Shown here in pieces: positions 56,912 to 64,000 of a stretch of DNA of 64,000 bases; the stretch's first letter is position 1; every line of letters begins with the position of its first letter. The stretch is from Aestuariibaculum marinum. Its GTDB lineage: Bacteria; Bacteroidota; Bacteroidia; Flavobacteriales; Flavobacteriaceae. The notes below the pieces were generated by a model. That model worked only from the letters and a program-made list of their open reading frames with translations. It was not told where the DNA came from and did not search any database. The position numbers were made by a program, and so were the translations under genes. Where the stretch lies: contig NZ_JACVXD010000009.1 in assembly GCF_014596975.1 (NCBI RefSeq), positions 46,930-110,929 on the forward strand, written 5' to 3'.

Positions 56912-57026
56912 GGTTGTAAATTTAATTATTTCTACACCAAAGAAAGCTTACAGGTACAGAAATAAAAAGGATATTCGGGCGAACTGCAAATACGGTTATT
57001 AAACTGCATTTTCATTTAAAATATAC

Positions 57027-57034
57027 TATTTTTG
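57027..57034 (+). promoter_or_regulatory. -7 element for the O-methyltransferase gene
   Basis: TATTTTTG, 25 bases before the ATG at 57060. Confidence 0.5.
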
Positions 57035-57059
57035 CAATCTGTTTTAAAAGCACACCCAT

Positions 57060-57701
57060 ATGTATTTTTTACCTGAAGATTTAGACGATTACGTGGTTGC
57101 ACATTCTGAAAACGAACCGGAATTATTACAACAACTCACTCGCGAAACCTACCAAAAAATATTACAGCCTATTATGCTTAGCGGTCCGTATCAAGGCCGT
57201 GTGTTGAGTATGATTTCGAAATTGGTACGCCCTAAAAACATTTTAGAATTAGGAACTTTCACAGGGTATGCGACGCTTTGTCTGGCAGAAGGTGTTCAAA
57301 AAGATGGTGAAGTACATACCATTGATGTCAATGAAGAACTGGTCGATTTTCAGCGCAAATATTTTGATAAATCGGAGTACGGCCATCAAATAGTTCAACA
57401 TTTAGGGAGTGCGATAGATATTCTCCCAACTTTAGATAAAACCTTCGATTTGGTTTTTATCGATGCCGACAAACCGAATTATGTAAATTATTTTCATCTG
57501 GTTGTCGAGAAATTAAATCCGGGTGGGATTATCATTTCCGATAACGTGTTGTGGCATGGAAAAGTGGTTGAACCTTTAGACCCGAAAGACCATTCGACAA
57601 AAATTGTTTTAGAATACAATACGCTTTTAAAGGAAGACCCTCGTGTTGAAACAGTATTGTTACCTATTCGTGATGGCTTAACGATTAGCAGGAAGAAATA
57701 G
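57060..57701 (+). CDS. Class I SAM-dependent O-methyltransferase
   Basis: A 213-residue caffeoyl-CoA/catechol O-methyltransferase family protein: NILELGTFTGYATLCLAEG is SAM motif I, TIDVNEELVDFQRKYF motif II, and FIDADKPNYVNYFHLV with NPGGIIISDNVLWHGKV the metal-binding region (Asp-Asn). The substrate is not determined. The gene has its own promoter and ends at a repeat-derived terminator, so it is monocistronic. Confidence 0.9.
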   Translation: MYFLPEDLDDYVVAHSENEPELLQQLTRETYQKILQPIMLSGPYQGRVLSMISKLVRPKNILELGTFTGYATLCLAEGVQKDGEVHTIDVNEELVDFQRKYFDKSEYGHQIVQHLGSAIDILPTLDKTFDLVFIDADKPNYVNYFHLVVEKLNPGGIIISDNVLWHGKVVEPLDPKDHSTKIVLEYNTLLKEDPRVETVLLPIRDGLTISRKK

Positions 57702-57784
57702 ATTGTTAGAAGGCTAAAAAGGTCTCGATACAATTTCTCGTCCCATAAAATCACTCGACCTGACGGTTATTATACACACTTGTC

Positions 57785-57812
57785 ATGCTGAACTTGTTTC
57801 AGCATCTTTTTT
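57785..57812 (+). terminator. Repeat-derived terminator after the O-methyltransferase
   Basis: ATGCTGAA-CTTGT-TTCAGCAT hairpin followed by a T-rich tail. The sequence GTCATGCTGAACTTGTTTC is a very frequent dispersed sequence in flavobacterial genomes, here placed as an intrinsic terminator. Confidence 0.65.
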
Positions 57813-57894
57813 AGTTATTTAAAATAAGATTTTTTCCTATTGTTAGAATGACGCGAATTGAAATTTAACACAACAAAGGATTTTAACCTAGTTT

Positions 57895-57953
57895 GCGTTA
57901 GCGATTGAAGCAAACTACCGTGTAGTGCGTAAAGCGCGACCTTTGGGTAACGC
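57895..57953 (+). repeat. Dispersed structured repeat, copy 2
   Basis: Bounded by GCGTTA (57895-57900) and its exact complement TAACGC (57948-57953). Inside lie hairpin ACTAC-CGT-GTAGT (57914-57926), block AAAGCGCGACC (57931-57941) and an ACC-TTTG-GGT hairpin. Same family as 52363-52472, with stem changes that keep pairing. The 266-base spacer 57702-57967 holds this element, the terminator at 57785-57812, and nothing else I recognise. Confidence 0.6.
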
Positions 57954-57967
57954 CCAAAAAAGACTAA

Positions 57968-58255
57968 TTACATTTTACGTTTTACCGAACCTGCGAAATC
58001 TTCAACATCGTCTTTTACGCTGTCGATTTCCTTTTTAATATCGGTTACAAAGCTGGTATCTATGCCATTACTTTCGGCACTTTTAGTGATTTCGTGTTTA
58101 ATGTCGTTTGTCGCATTTTTAATGGTGCGCATCCCCTTACCTAAACCACGAGCAATCTCTGGGAGCTTATCGGCTCCAAACACCATGATAGCAATAAATA
58201 GGATGAATGCTATCTCTGCCCCGCTTATGAATAAAAATGTTGTTTGTAGTATCAC
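57968..58255 (-). CDS. tatA: Twin-arginine translocase subunit TatA/E
   Basis: A 95-residue protein that forms the Tat export channel. One N-terminal membrane helix (AEIAFILFIAIMVFGADKL) followed by the amphipathic helix PEIARGLGKGMRTIKNATNDI and a polar, charged tail ending in KRKM. FGADKLPEIAR is the family signature. It starts with GTG 5 bases after a perfect -7 box, suggesting leaderless mRNA. No tatC is adjacent. Confidence 0.93.
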   Translation of the reverse strand: MILQTTFLFISGAEIAFILFIAIMVFGADKLPEIARGLGKGMRTIKNATNDIKHEITKSAESNGIDTSFVTDIKKEIDSVKDDVEDFAGSVKRKM

Positions 58256-58259
58256 AGTA

Positions 58260-58267
58260 CAAATATA
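58260..58267 (-). promoter_or_regulatory. -7 element for tatA
   Basis: TATATTTG on the minus strand. Its last base is 5 bases from the G of the GTG start codon, so the message should begin at or within a few bases of the start codon. Confidence 0.6.
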
Positions 58268-58325
58268 GGAAGTTGTTAAGCAGATTAAAAAATATTCTTA
58301 ACGGAAAATGTGTTAAGAGTTTCGT

Positions 58326-58362
58326 TAAAAAAAGAAAGCCAACACATTCGCGTTGGCTTTTC
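58326..58362 (-). terminator. Terminator of the M1 peptidase gene
   Basis: AAAGCCAAC / GTTGGCTTT hairpin with an 8-base loop and a T-run on the minus strand, just after the M1 peptidase stop codon. Confidence 0.83.
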
Positions 58363-58369
58363 TTATGAT

Positions 58370-60676
58370 TTATGATTTTATCTTTTGTTTAAACTGATCG
58401 AAATCACTTTTAACTTCCTTCTTAGGCCAGATGTTGTTTGTGGTATCGACATCGGCAGTTTCTTCTTTCGGATCGATTTCAATACTTACAATTTCTTTAT
58501 CTGAAGCAATGGCTTTACTTACTTCGTTATCGTTTAATCTCCAGATTTGTGCCGGGTAAGTCACCGTTTCTGAAGTTCCATCGGCATAGGTATACTTCGC
58601 GATAATCGGCATTACCAATCCTCCTGGTTTTTCAAACGTAATGTTATAAAAGTACTTAGGTTCTTTAATGTTTTTACGCTCCTCCGGCGTAAAGTTGTCC
58701 ATTAAATATTCTTTAAGCGATGTTGAATTATCAACTAAAGTTCCTTCTTTTAAATCCTCTGAATAATCTTCACTACCTTCTTCTACCATGAATACTAACG
58801 GCACTAAGTTATTAACCGAGCCTCCAGATTTTGCCAAATAGTCTTTTATGTATTTGTTAGGCTTAGAAGACACAAAGTATTTTTTAACATCTTTTATACC
58901 GATGTCTACCCAATCTGTAGTATAAAACCAACCTCTCCAGTACCAGTCTAAATCAAATGCTGAAGCATCTTCCATGGTTCTAAAGAAATCTTCTGGCGTT
59001 GGGTGTTTAAACATCCAACGGTGCGCGTACTCTCTAAATGCATAGTCGAATAACTCAGGTCCCATAACCGTTTCTCTTAAAATATTTAAGGCCGTAGCTG
59101 GTTTACCATATGCATTATTTCCAAACTGGTATACGTTAATACCTTTACTCATGATAGGTGCGATAAAATTTTGATCCCCCCCCATATAAGGTACAATCAT
59201 TCTTGCAGGTCCGCGATCTGAAGGAAAATCATCATGACCAACAGATAAAGCTGCTGGATATTTTTTACCAAAATCCTGCTCTGCCACATACTGCACAAAC
59301 GTATTTAACCCTTCGTCCATCCAGGTCCATTGACGCTCGTCGCTGTTTACAATCATAGGGAAGAAATTATGTCCAACCTCGTGAATAATAACCCCCATCA
59401 TTCCGTATTTCGTACGGTCGCTGTAAGTCCCATCGGCATTTGGTCTACCGTAGTTCCAACAAATCATCGGGTACTCCATCCCTTGCTCTTTCGCATGAAC
59501 CGAAATCGCTTTATGATAAGGATAATCAAAAGTCATTCTTGAATAAGACTCTAAAGTACTACCAACCACTTTTGTCGACCAGTCACCCCATAACGGATTT
59601 CCTTCTTTAGCATATAATGATACGGCCATCACATCGCGATCTCCGATTTTTACAGCCATCATATCCCAGATATATTTTCTTGACGTTGCAAATGCAAAAT
59701 CACGAACATTTTCTGCTTTTAACTTCCACGTTTTTGTGGTTTCAGCAAACTGACTTTCTTTAGCAGCAGCTTCTTCCTGAGTTACAATAACTACAGGTTT
59801 GTCGTACGACTTTTGTGCCTGTTCGTAGCGCTCCATCATTTTTTTAGAGAACACTTCTTTGCGATTGGTTAATCGACCAGTTCCATCTAAAATGTGATCT
59901 GCAGGCACGGTAATGTTCACTTCATAATCCCCAAATGGTAAAGCAAACTCCTCACGTCCCCAGAACTGCGTGTTTTGCCAGCCTTCAACATCGTTGTAAA
60001 CCGCCATTCTTGGGAAGAATTGCGCAATAATATAGGTTCTGTTTCCGTCTTTAGGGAAGTATTCATAACCACTACGACCACGACCATCAACATGGTCGTT
60101 AATATTATACCACCATTTTACATTGAAAGAGAATTTATCACCTGTTTCCAAAACCTCAGGTAACTCGATACGCATCATGGTTCTATTAATCATATAGGTT
60201 AACGGATCTCCACTCGTATCTGAAACTTCTTCGATATTAAAACCACCATCGAATGGTTCTTTCATAAAGCTAGAGACAAACTGTGAAGGGCGTAACACAT
60301 CGGACACACCAGAACCTTCTATAAGCGGTGTTTTCGAATCTTTCGCTCTCATGTTCTGATCTAACTGAACCCATAAATATTTTAAATCGTCTGGTGAATT
60401 GTTAGTATAAGTAATGGTTTCATACCCTGAAATTGTTTGATTTTTATCGTCTAAAACGATATCCATCTTATAATCGGCTTGTTGCTGATAATAAGCTGTA
60501 CCAGGAGCTCCAGATGCAGCTCTGTACATGTTAGGGGTTGAAAACTCATCATACAATTGCCTAAACTTATTAGTATTTGTATGCCCTTTTTTAATTTCCT
60601 GTTTTTCTTGCTCTTGCGCAAAAGCTGCAGCAGAAACAAAAAATACAGACAGTAAATAATACTTAAATCTCACCAT
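58370..60676 (-). CDS. M1 family metallopeptidase, exported
   Basis: A 768-residue zinc aminopeptidase-like protein with a signal peptide (residues 1-20, AAAFAQ). The zinc site HEVGHNFF (residues 432-436) and the third ligand Glu455 (WMDEGLNTF) are intact. The exopeptidase motif GxMEN is replaced by GMEYP near residue 400, so specificity may differ from classical aminopeptidases. It lies in a minus-strand group with a DUF6702 gene and two carboxypeptidase-like genes (about 108-base spacing). Likely acts in the periplasm or at the surface. Confidence 0.88.
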   Translation of the reverse strand: MVRFKYYLLSVFFVSAAAFAQEQEKQEIKKGHTNTNKFRQLYDEFSTPNMYRAASGAPGTAYYQQQADYKMDIVLDDKNQTISGYETITYTNNSPDDLKYLWVQLDQNMRAKDSKTPLIEGSGVSDVLRPSQFVSSFMKEPFDGGFNIEEVSDTSGDPLTYMINRTMMRIELPEVLETGDKFSFNVKWWYNINDHVDGRGRSGYEYFPKDGNRTYIIAQFFPRMAVYNDVEGWQNTQFWGREEFALPFGDYEVNITVPADHILDGTGRLTNRKEVFSKKMMERYEQAQKSYDKPVVIVTQEEAAAKESQFAETTKTWKLKAENVRDFAFATSRKYIWDMMAVKIGDRDVMAVSLYAKEGNPLWGDWSTKVVGSTLESYSRMTFDYPYHKAISVHAKEQGMEYPMICWNYGRPNADGTYSDRTKYGMMGVIIHEVGHNFFPMIVNSDERQWTWMDEGLNTFVQYVAEQDFGKKYPAALSVGHDDFPSDRGPARMIVPYMGGDQNFIAPIMSKGINVYQFGNNAYGKPATALNILRETVMGPELFDYAFREYAHRWMFKHPTPEDFFRTMEDASAFDLDWYWRGWFYTTDWVDIGIKDVKKYFVSSKPNKYIKDYLAKSGGSVNNLVPLVFMVEEGSEDYSEDLKEGTLVDNSTSLKEYLMDNFTPEERKNIKEPKYFYNITFEKPGGLVMPIIAKYTYADGTSETVTYPAQIWRLNDNEVSKAIASDKEIVSIEIDPKEETADVDTTNNIWPKKEVKSDFDQFKQKIKS

Positions 60677-60784
60677 GTGAATAATGTTAATTTTTAAATG
60701 AATTTTAGTTGTGTTAAAAAATCATTAAATGATTATCACAAAAAACGCCAAATTGCAACGAATAATAAAATAAACAACTATTAT

Positions 60785-61288
60785 TTAGTTAAATTTTAAC
60801 AATACCTTTGCCTTTTGTGGAAATAAGATGACGCTTTTTTGTTTTGAATTAATATTGGTCTTTACAATATTTTGTTGCTCACTGAAGACATCAAACAACA
60901 CTTCGTTTGTAATTTCTATGGTTTCTATGTGTTTCACATTTTCAATTTCCAGATAACACTTTGCGATATCTACATCGTAAGCTTTACCTATAAAATTTAA
61001 GTTTGCAGGCTCGCCGTTAATTTTTATAACGAGCTTATCCTTTAAGTATTTTTCCATGTAAGCATCAACAGATTCAGATTCATTTTGTCCTGCCAGTGTT
61101 ATATTTTCATCATAACGCTCTCGTAATAGCTTTTCAAAATCATCAATAAATATCCTCGATATAATTTGAACCGATTGCTTCTCTTCTACATAATTTATCT
61201 GGGTTACACTAATGTAATATTTATGAACCGCTGTAAATGCGAAAAACGACAATGCGAATACAAGAAGTGCTGCTTTTATAAATTTCAT
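60785..61288 (-). CDS. DUF6702 family secreted protein
   Basis: A 167-residue protein with a signal peptide (to about residue 20), followed by HKYYISVTQINYVEEKQSVQIISRIFIDDFEKLLRERYD, which matches DUF6702 proteins encoded beside M1 peptidases in Bacteroidetes. No catalytic residues are recognisable. Its conserved position beside the M1 peptidase gene suggests a functional link. That is inference. Confidence 0.78.
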   Translation of the reverse strand: MKFIKAALLVFALSFFAFTAVHKYYISVTQINYVEEKQSVQIISRIFIDDFEKLLRERYDENITLAGQNESESVDAYMEKYLKDKLVIKINGEPANLNFIGKAYDVDIAKCYLEIENVKHIETIEITNEVLFDVFSEQQNIVKTNINSKQKSVILFPQKAKVLLKFN

Positions 61289-61360
61289 TTGCTCTATTAA
61301 GTTATATACAAATTACGAATGTAAGTATTTAAATGCTTTCAAAAGGCGTACCAAAACGGA

Positions 61361-62161
61361 TTAATTATTTCCTTCTGTCCTATTTTTCATATAATCTCGA
61401 TACTTACTTCTCAAAAATAACAGGATTTTAAAATCGGTTTGGTTTTTGCAACGTTTAACAAAGTTAGGCGCATCGGCACAGTAATAGAAAAAATCCATTC
61501 TAGACTCTTCTTCTAAAGGATTAGACCTGAAAAAATCGGATGCTAATCGGGCTTTTATATTTCGCATGAGCCTATCACGTTCCTCGTGGTCTACACGTGC
61601 TTTAAGCATTTTCGTTCTTCCCGTAATGGCGTTTATTAACGGATCGAAAGAACCGCCTCCTAAAAGCATACCCGGTATCATTTTAGGCTTAAAATCGCCA
61701 GCCTGACTTAGCCGTCGTTCACTTTGTGTTTTCTTTTTTCCAGTATAGCCGGGAATACCTACATCGTAAAAATTAATAGGCACCTTACCATCAACATTGC
61801 CAATATCAGATAATAAATTCCCTGTTAAAACTTTTCCAACCACAACTTCATCTAACTGATTAACATGCTCTTCTAACACGACCCGCATCGCCTTAAACAA
61901 CATGACCTGATGATCTACCACCACATATTTGGTTTGATATTGAACCGACGAAAATTGAATGGTATCATTAAGTTTGGCCTCAATTTTGAATTCACCAGTA
62001 GCATTAGTTATAGTAAATGCCTGTTCCGCTTTGTTAAGCACATGAATATTTTCTACATCTCCCAGACTATTTACCACCCCCGATATTTCAACAGCCTGTG
62101 AAAAACCGAAAAAGGTAAAAAGCATGAAACTTAGACCTATAAACTTTTGAACGATTGGCAT
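61361..62161 (-). CDS. Carboxypeptidase-like regulatory domain protein, paralogue 1
   Basis: A 266-residue protein: signal peptide (to about residue 22, GFSQA), then a beta-sandwich carboxypeptidase D regulatory-like domain (about 23-110, GVVNSLGDVENIHVLN, GEFKIEAKLNDTIQFSSVQYQT) and an unassigned C-terminal part with LDEVVVGKVLTGNLLSDI. Start placed at ATG 62161, one codon after a TTG. Similar overall to the next upstream gene; see its entry. Function unknown. Confidence 0.78.
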   Translation of the reverse strand: MPIVQKFIGLSFMLFTFFGFSQAVEISGVVNSLGDVENIHVLNKAEQAFTITNATGEFKIEAKLNDTIQFSSVQYQTKYVVVDHQVMLFKAMRVVLEEHVNQLDEVVVGKVLTGNLLSDIGNVDGKVPINFYDVGIPGYTGKKKTQSERRLSQAGDFKPKMIPGMLLGGGSFDPLINAITGRTKMLKARVDHEERDRLMRNIKARLASDFFRSNPLEEESRMDFFYYCADAPNFVKRCKNQTDFKILLFLRSKYRDYMKNRTEGNN

Positions 62162-62249
62162 CAATTTATTTAAAGACCTAAAGAACGCCTAACATCTCTT
62201 AAATAAATTACAAAACGGATTTAAACTTTTGTTAAAAAGGATGTTAAGA

Positions 62250-63047
62250 CTACTTTTCGTTTAAAAAAGCAACGCTTTTAGCATGCAGATGTTCTAAAAA
62301 CTCCATTTCCTTACCATAACTTAATAAAGAATAATCGAAATCACTAGCCTGTACATAATGAATAAATTCTTCGACACGGTGCTCAGGAATACCAAAATTA
62401 TCGGTTAGAAACGTAGAACTGAAATAGTATTTCACAGACTCAAGAGGCACTTCAGGAATACCTTTTTCTTCTTTTTCAGGAGTTTTTGAACGAAATAACG
62501 GCAATAATAATTGATCGACCACATTAACAATATTAAGACCATTAATCATGGTAATGTGTTGTGTTGGAGTGGCTATATTATCAACCTGTGTTTGACTATC
62601 CGGCTTAAAATCAAATTCCTCCTTATTTTTAATACCAAAATACAGCGCATCCATCTTCGGCGTGAATTTTGAAGTCATTTCAATATCAGTTTGCAAATTT
62701 CCTGTAAGACTATTGGGCGAAAGAATAATTTCATCAAGCTTATTAATTTCTTCAATTAAAAAGATTTTCATTTGTCTGGACGCTATAATCGCTTCGTTAA
62801 CTTCAAATTTTAAATTTTCAAATTGCAAAGCACCTACCTCAATTTTATCGTTTAATCGTACATCAATCTTAAACTCCCCTTTTTCATTGGTCACAGCCAC
62901 TTTATTAGAAGACACATTATAAATTGTAATACCGTAAACGTCGTTACTTTCTACAATAATCTTCCCGTCTACCTCAATACGTTTAAAATCTTGAGAGAAT
63001 AGGTTAAAACTGTTCACTAATAAAACCAAAAACAGGACTTTCTTCAT
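62250..63047 (-). CDS. Carboxypeptidase-like regulatory domain protein, paralogue 2
   Basis: A 265-residue protein with signal peptide (to about residue 19) and a carboxypeptidase-like beta domain (about 25-105, VDGKIIVESNDVYGITIYNVSS, GEFKIDVRLNDKIEVGALQFEN). LDEIILSPNSLTGNLQTDIE aligns with LDEVVVGKVLTGNLLSDI of the downstream gene, so the pair arose by duplication. The C-terminal parts share less. These proteins lack the TonB plug that follows such domains in SusC-like receptors. Function unknown. Confidence 0.78.
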   Translation of the reverse strand: MKKVLFLVLLVNSFNLFSQDFKRIEVDGKIIVESNDVYGITIYNVSSNKVAVTNEKGEFKIDVRLNDKIEVGALQFENLKFEVNEAIIASRQMKIFLIEEINKLDEIILSPNSLTGNLQTDIEMTSKFTPKMDALYFGIKNKEEFDFKPDSQTQVDNIATPTQHITMINGLNIVNVVDQLLLPLFRSKTPEKEEKGIPEVPLESVKYYFSSTFLTDNFGIPEHRVEEFIHYVQASDFDYSLLSYGKEMEFLEHLHAKSVAFLNEK

Positions 63048-63195
63048 GGGTTGAAAATTATATTTTTTTAAAATTCATCTGAAATATCACTTTAGCTAAT
63101 TTTACATCGGTATTACAAGTTTAAAATAACATTTCATTCTTAAAAATAAGACTTTAGCTTGAAACTTACTATGAAAACCAACAGAATATTTTGTG

Positions 63196-63203
63196 TAGTT
63201 TTG
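63196..63203 (+). promoter_or_regulatory. -7 element for pepE
   Basis: TAGTTTTG, 17 bases before ATG 63221; inside the longer open frame that starts at TTG 63191, which supports the later start. Confidence 0.5.
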
Positions 63204-63220
63204 CCAAACAAAACAATCAC

Positions 63221-63928
63221 ATGAAAAATATAATTATTGCCAGTACCTCAACCATACACGGCAGTGGGTATTTAGAATATATATTAGACGAATTAAGTAT
63301 CCTTTTTAATGAAGCCAACTCCATTTTATTCATCCCCTACGCCAGACCCGGAGGTATTTCGCATGATGCGTACACTGATACTGCAAGAACAGCTTTTGCC
63401 AAAATTAACAAAGCGATTAAAGGCATACATGAGTTTGAAAACCCAGTGGAAGCTGTAACACATGCTGAAGCTATTTTTGTAGGAGGAGGAAATACTTTTG
63501 TTTTAACCGATCAGTTATACAGAAACCATTTAATTGAAGCCATACAAACAGCCGTAAAAAGTGGAACACCTTACCTTGGAACAAGTGCGGGGAGTAATAT
63601 CTGCGGACTCACCATCAGAACAACTAACGATATGCCTATTGTTTATCCACCAAGTTTTAACGCTTTGGCTCTGGTGCCTTTTAACATTAACCCACATTAC
63701 TTAGACCCTGACACCAATAGTAAACATATGGGTGAAACCAGAGAAACAAGAATAAAAGAATTTCATGGTTTTAATCCGCAACCTGTTGTCGGTTTACGTG
63801 AAGGAAGCTGGCTACGAGTTTCTGGCGATTCTATTGTTTTAAAAGGGAAGTTAACAGCCCGTATTTTTGAAAAAGGAAAAACTCCATACGAAGCTGAACA
63901 TGATACTGAATTAAACACTTTGAACTAA
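63221..63928 (+). CDS. pepE: Dipeptidase E (peptidase S51)
   Basis: Cytoplasmic peptidase that hydrolyses N-terminal Asp dipeptides. From ATG 63221 the product has 235 residues. GGGNTFVLTDQLY and the nucleophile Ser in YLGTSAGSNICG are the S51 signature, with the catalytic His in FNINPHYLDPD. Length and blocks match E. coli PepE. Followed by two hairpins that may terminate it. Confidence 0.92.
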   Translation: MKNIIIASTSTIHGSGYLEYILDELSILFNEANSILFIPYARPGGISHDAYTDTARTAFAKINKAIKGIHEFENPVEAVTHAEAIFVGGGNTFVLTDQLYRNHLIEAIQTAVKSGTPYLGTSAGSNICGLTIRTTNDMPIVYPPSFNALALVPFNINPHYLDPDTNSKHMGETRETRIKEFHGFNPQPVVGLREGSWLRVSGDSIVLKGKLTARIFEKGKTPYEAEHDTELNTLN

Positions 63929-63932
63929 ACCA

Positions 63933-63953
63933 CTATGGACTTGAAGTCCATAG
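63933..63953. repeat. Palindromic hairpin 1 after pepE
   Basis: Perfect inverted repeat with arms CTATGGACTT and AAGTCCATAG around a single central base. It is very similar at its core (GGACT/AGTCC) to the hairpin 11 bases further on. Confidence 0.65.
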
Positions 63954-63964
63954 GTTTGTTACAC

Positions 63965-63982
63965 GAGGGACTAAAGTCCCTC
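63965..63982. repeat. Palindromic hairpin 2 after pepE
   Basis: Arms GAGGGACT and AGTCCCTC with an AA centre, followed by a short pyrimidine stretch (TTTC). May act as the pepE terminator. Shares core GGACT/AGTCC with hairpin 1, as in REP-type palindrome pairs. Confidence 0.6.
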
Positions 63983-64000
63983 TTTCTTACTCTAATATGA

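Overview
The window is a stretch of chromosome from a flavobacterium (Bacteroidetes, Flavobacteriaceae or a close relative). The evidence is A+T-rich DNA, many promoters with the Bacteroidetes -7 element TAnnTTTG and almost no Shine-Dalgarno sequences, Bacteroidetes protein families (DUF2911, DUF1573, FecI/FecR with an STN-TonB receptor, carboxypeptidase-like surface proteins, DUF6702), and a GatB-AspRS fusion as found in this group. I see no prophage, integrase, transposase, CRISPR array, rRNA or tRNA. It reads as core chromosome with a few dispersed palindromic repeats.

Layout. 0-9 kb: gyrB on the minus strand, a porin, then the Asp-tRNA(Asn) amidation operon (divergent GatC, GatA, GatB-AspRS fusion). 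9-18.5 kb: housekeeping and conserved unknown genes (DUF2911, DUF202, queE, HerA-like ATPase, YitT-type membrane protein, cupin, hydrolase, rluF, folD, ffh). 18.6-24.3 kb: a cell-surface signalling locus with a repeat-built lipoprotein divergent from ECF sigma, FecR and TonB receptor genes. 24.3-33.6 kb: valS, DUF1573 protein, aspartic protease-PDZ, aminotransferase, murB, sigma/anti-sigma pair, aqpZ. 33.7-44.9 kb: an operon with GT2, orphan sigma and Nramp-like genes, lipA-gapA, a TPR hybrid histidine kinase, lpxK, Nif3, a coiled-coil protein, msrA. 45.5-54.1 kb: a kynurenine catabolic operon (kynureninase, KMO, RidA-type deaminase, aldehyde dehydrogenase, SDR, 3-HAO, ACMSD-like) with a membrane glycosyltransferase-like gene embedded in it. 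54.2-63.9 kb: LytS/LytTR two-component system, O-methyltransferase, tatA, an M1 peptidase/DUF6702/carboxypeptidase-like group, and pepE.

The most interesting element is upstream of the gat operon. A 15-residue leader ORF (3828-3875) with seven Asn codons is followed by four RNA segments that can form mutually exclusive 1:2, 2:3 and 3:4 pairings. The last is a strong intrinsic terminator 20 bases before gatC. This is the architecture of a trp-type ribosome-mediated attenuator, here placed to sense Asn-tRNA(Asn) and control the genes that make it by transamidation. I know of no description of such a device on a gatCAB/aspS operon.

Other points for a second look: a shared bipartite motif (GGGTAGG, 9-10 bases, AGTTAACT) upstream of both the FecR gene and the divergent lipoprotein gene; two copies of a dispersed element whose stems show compensatory changes; a palindrome at the predicted gyrB start site; two genes (queE, tatA) whose -7 box predicts leaderless mRNA; and an Nramp-like transporter without the metal-binding DPGN motif. 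No computation was run. All pairings and motif matches were read by eye.
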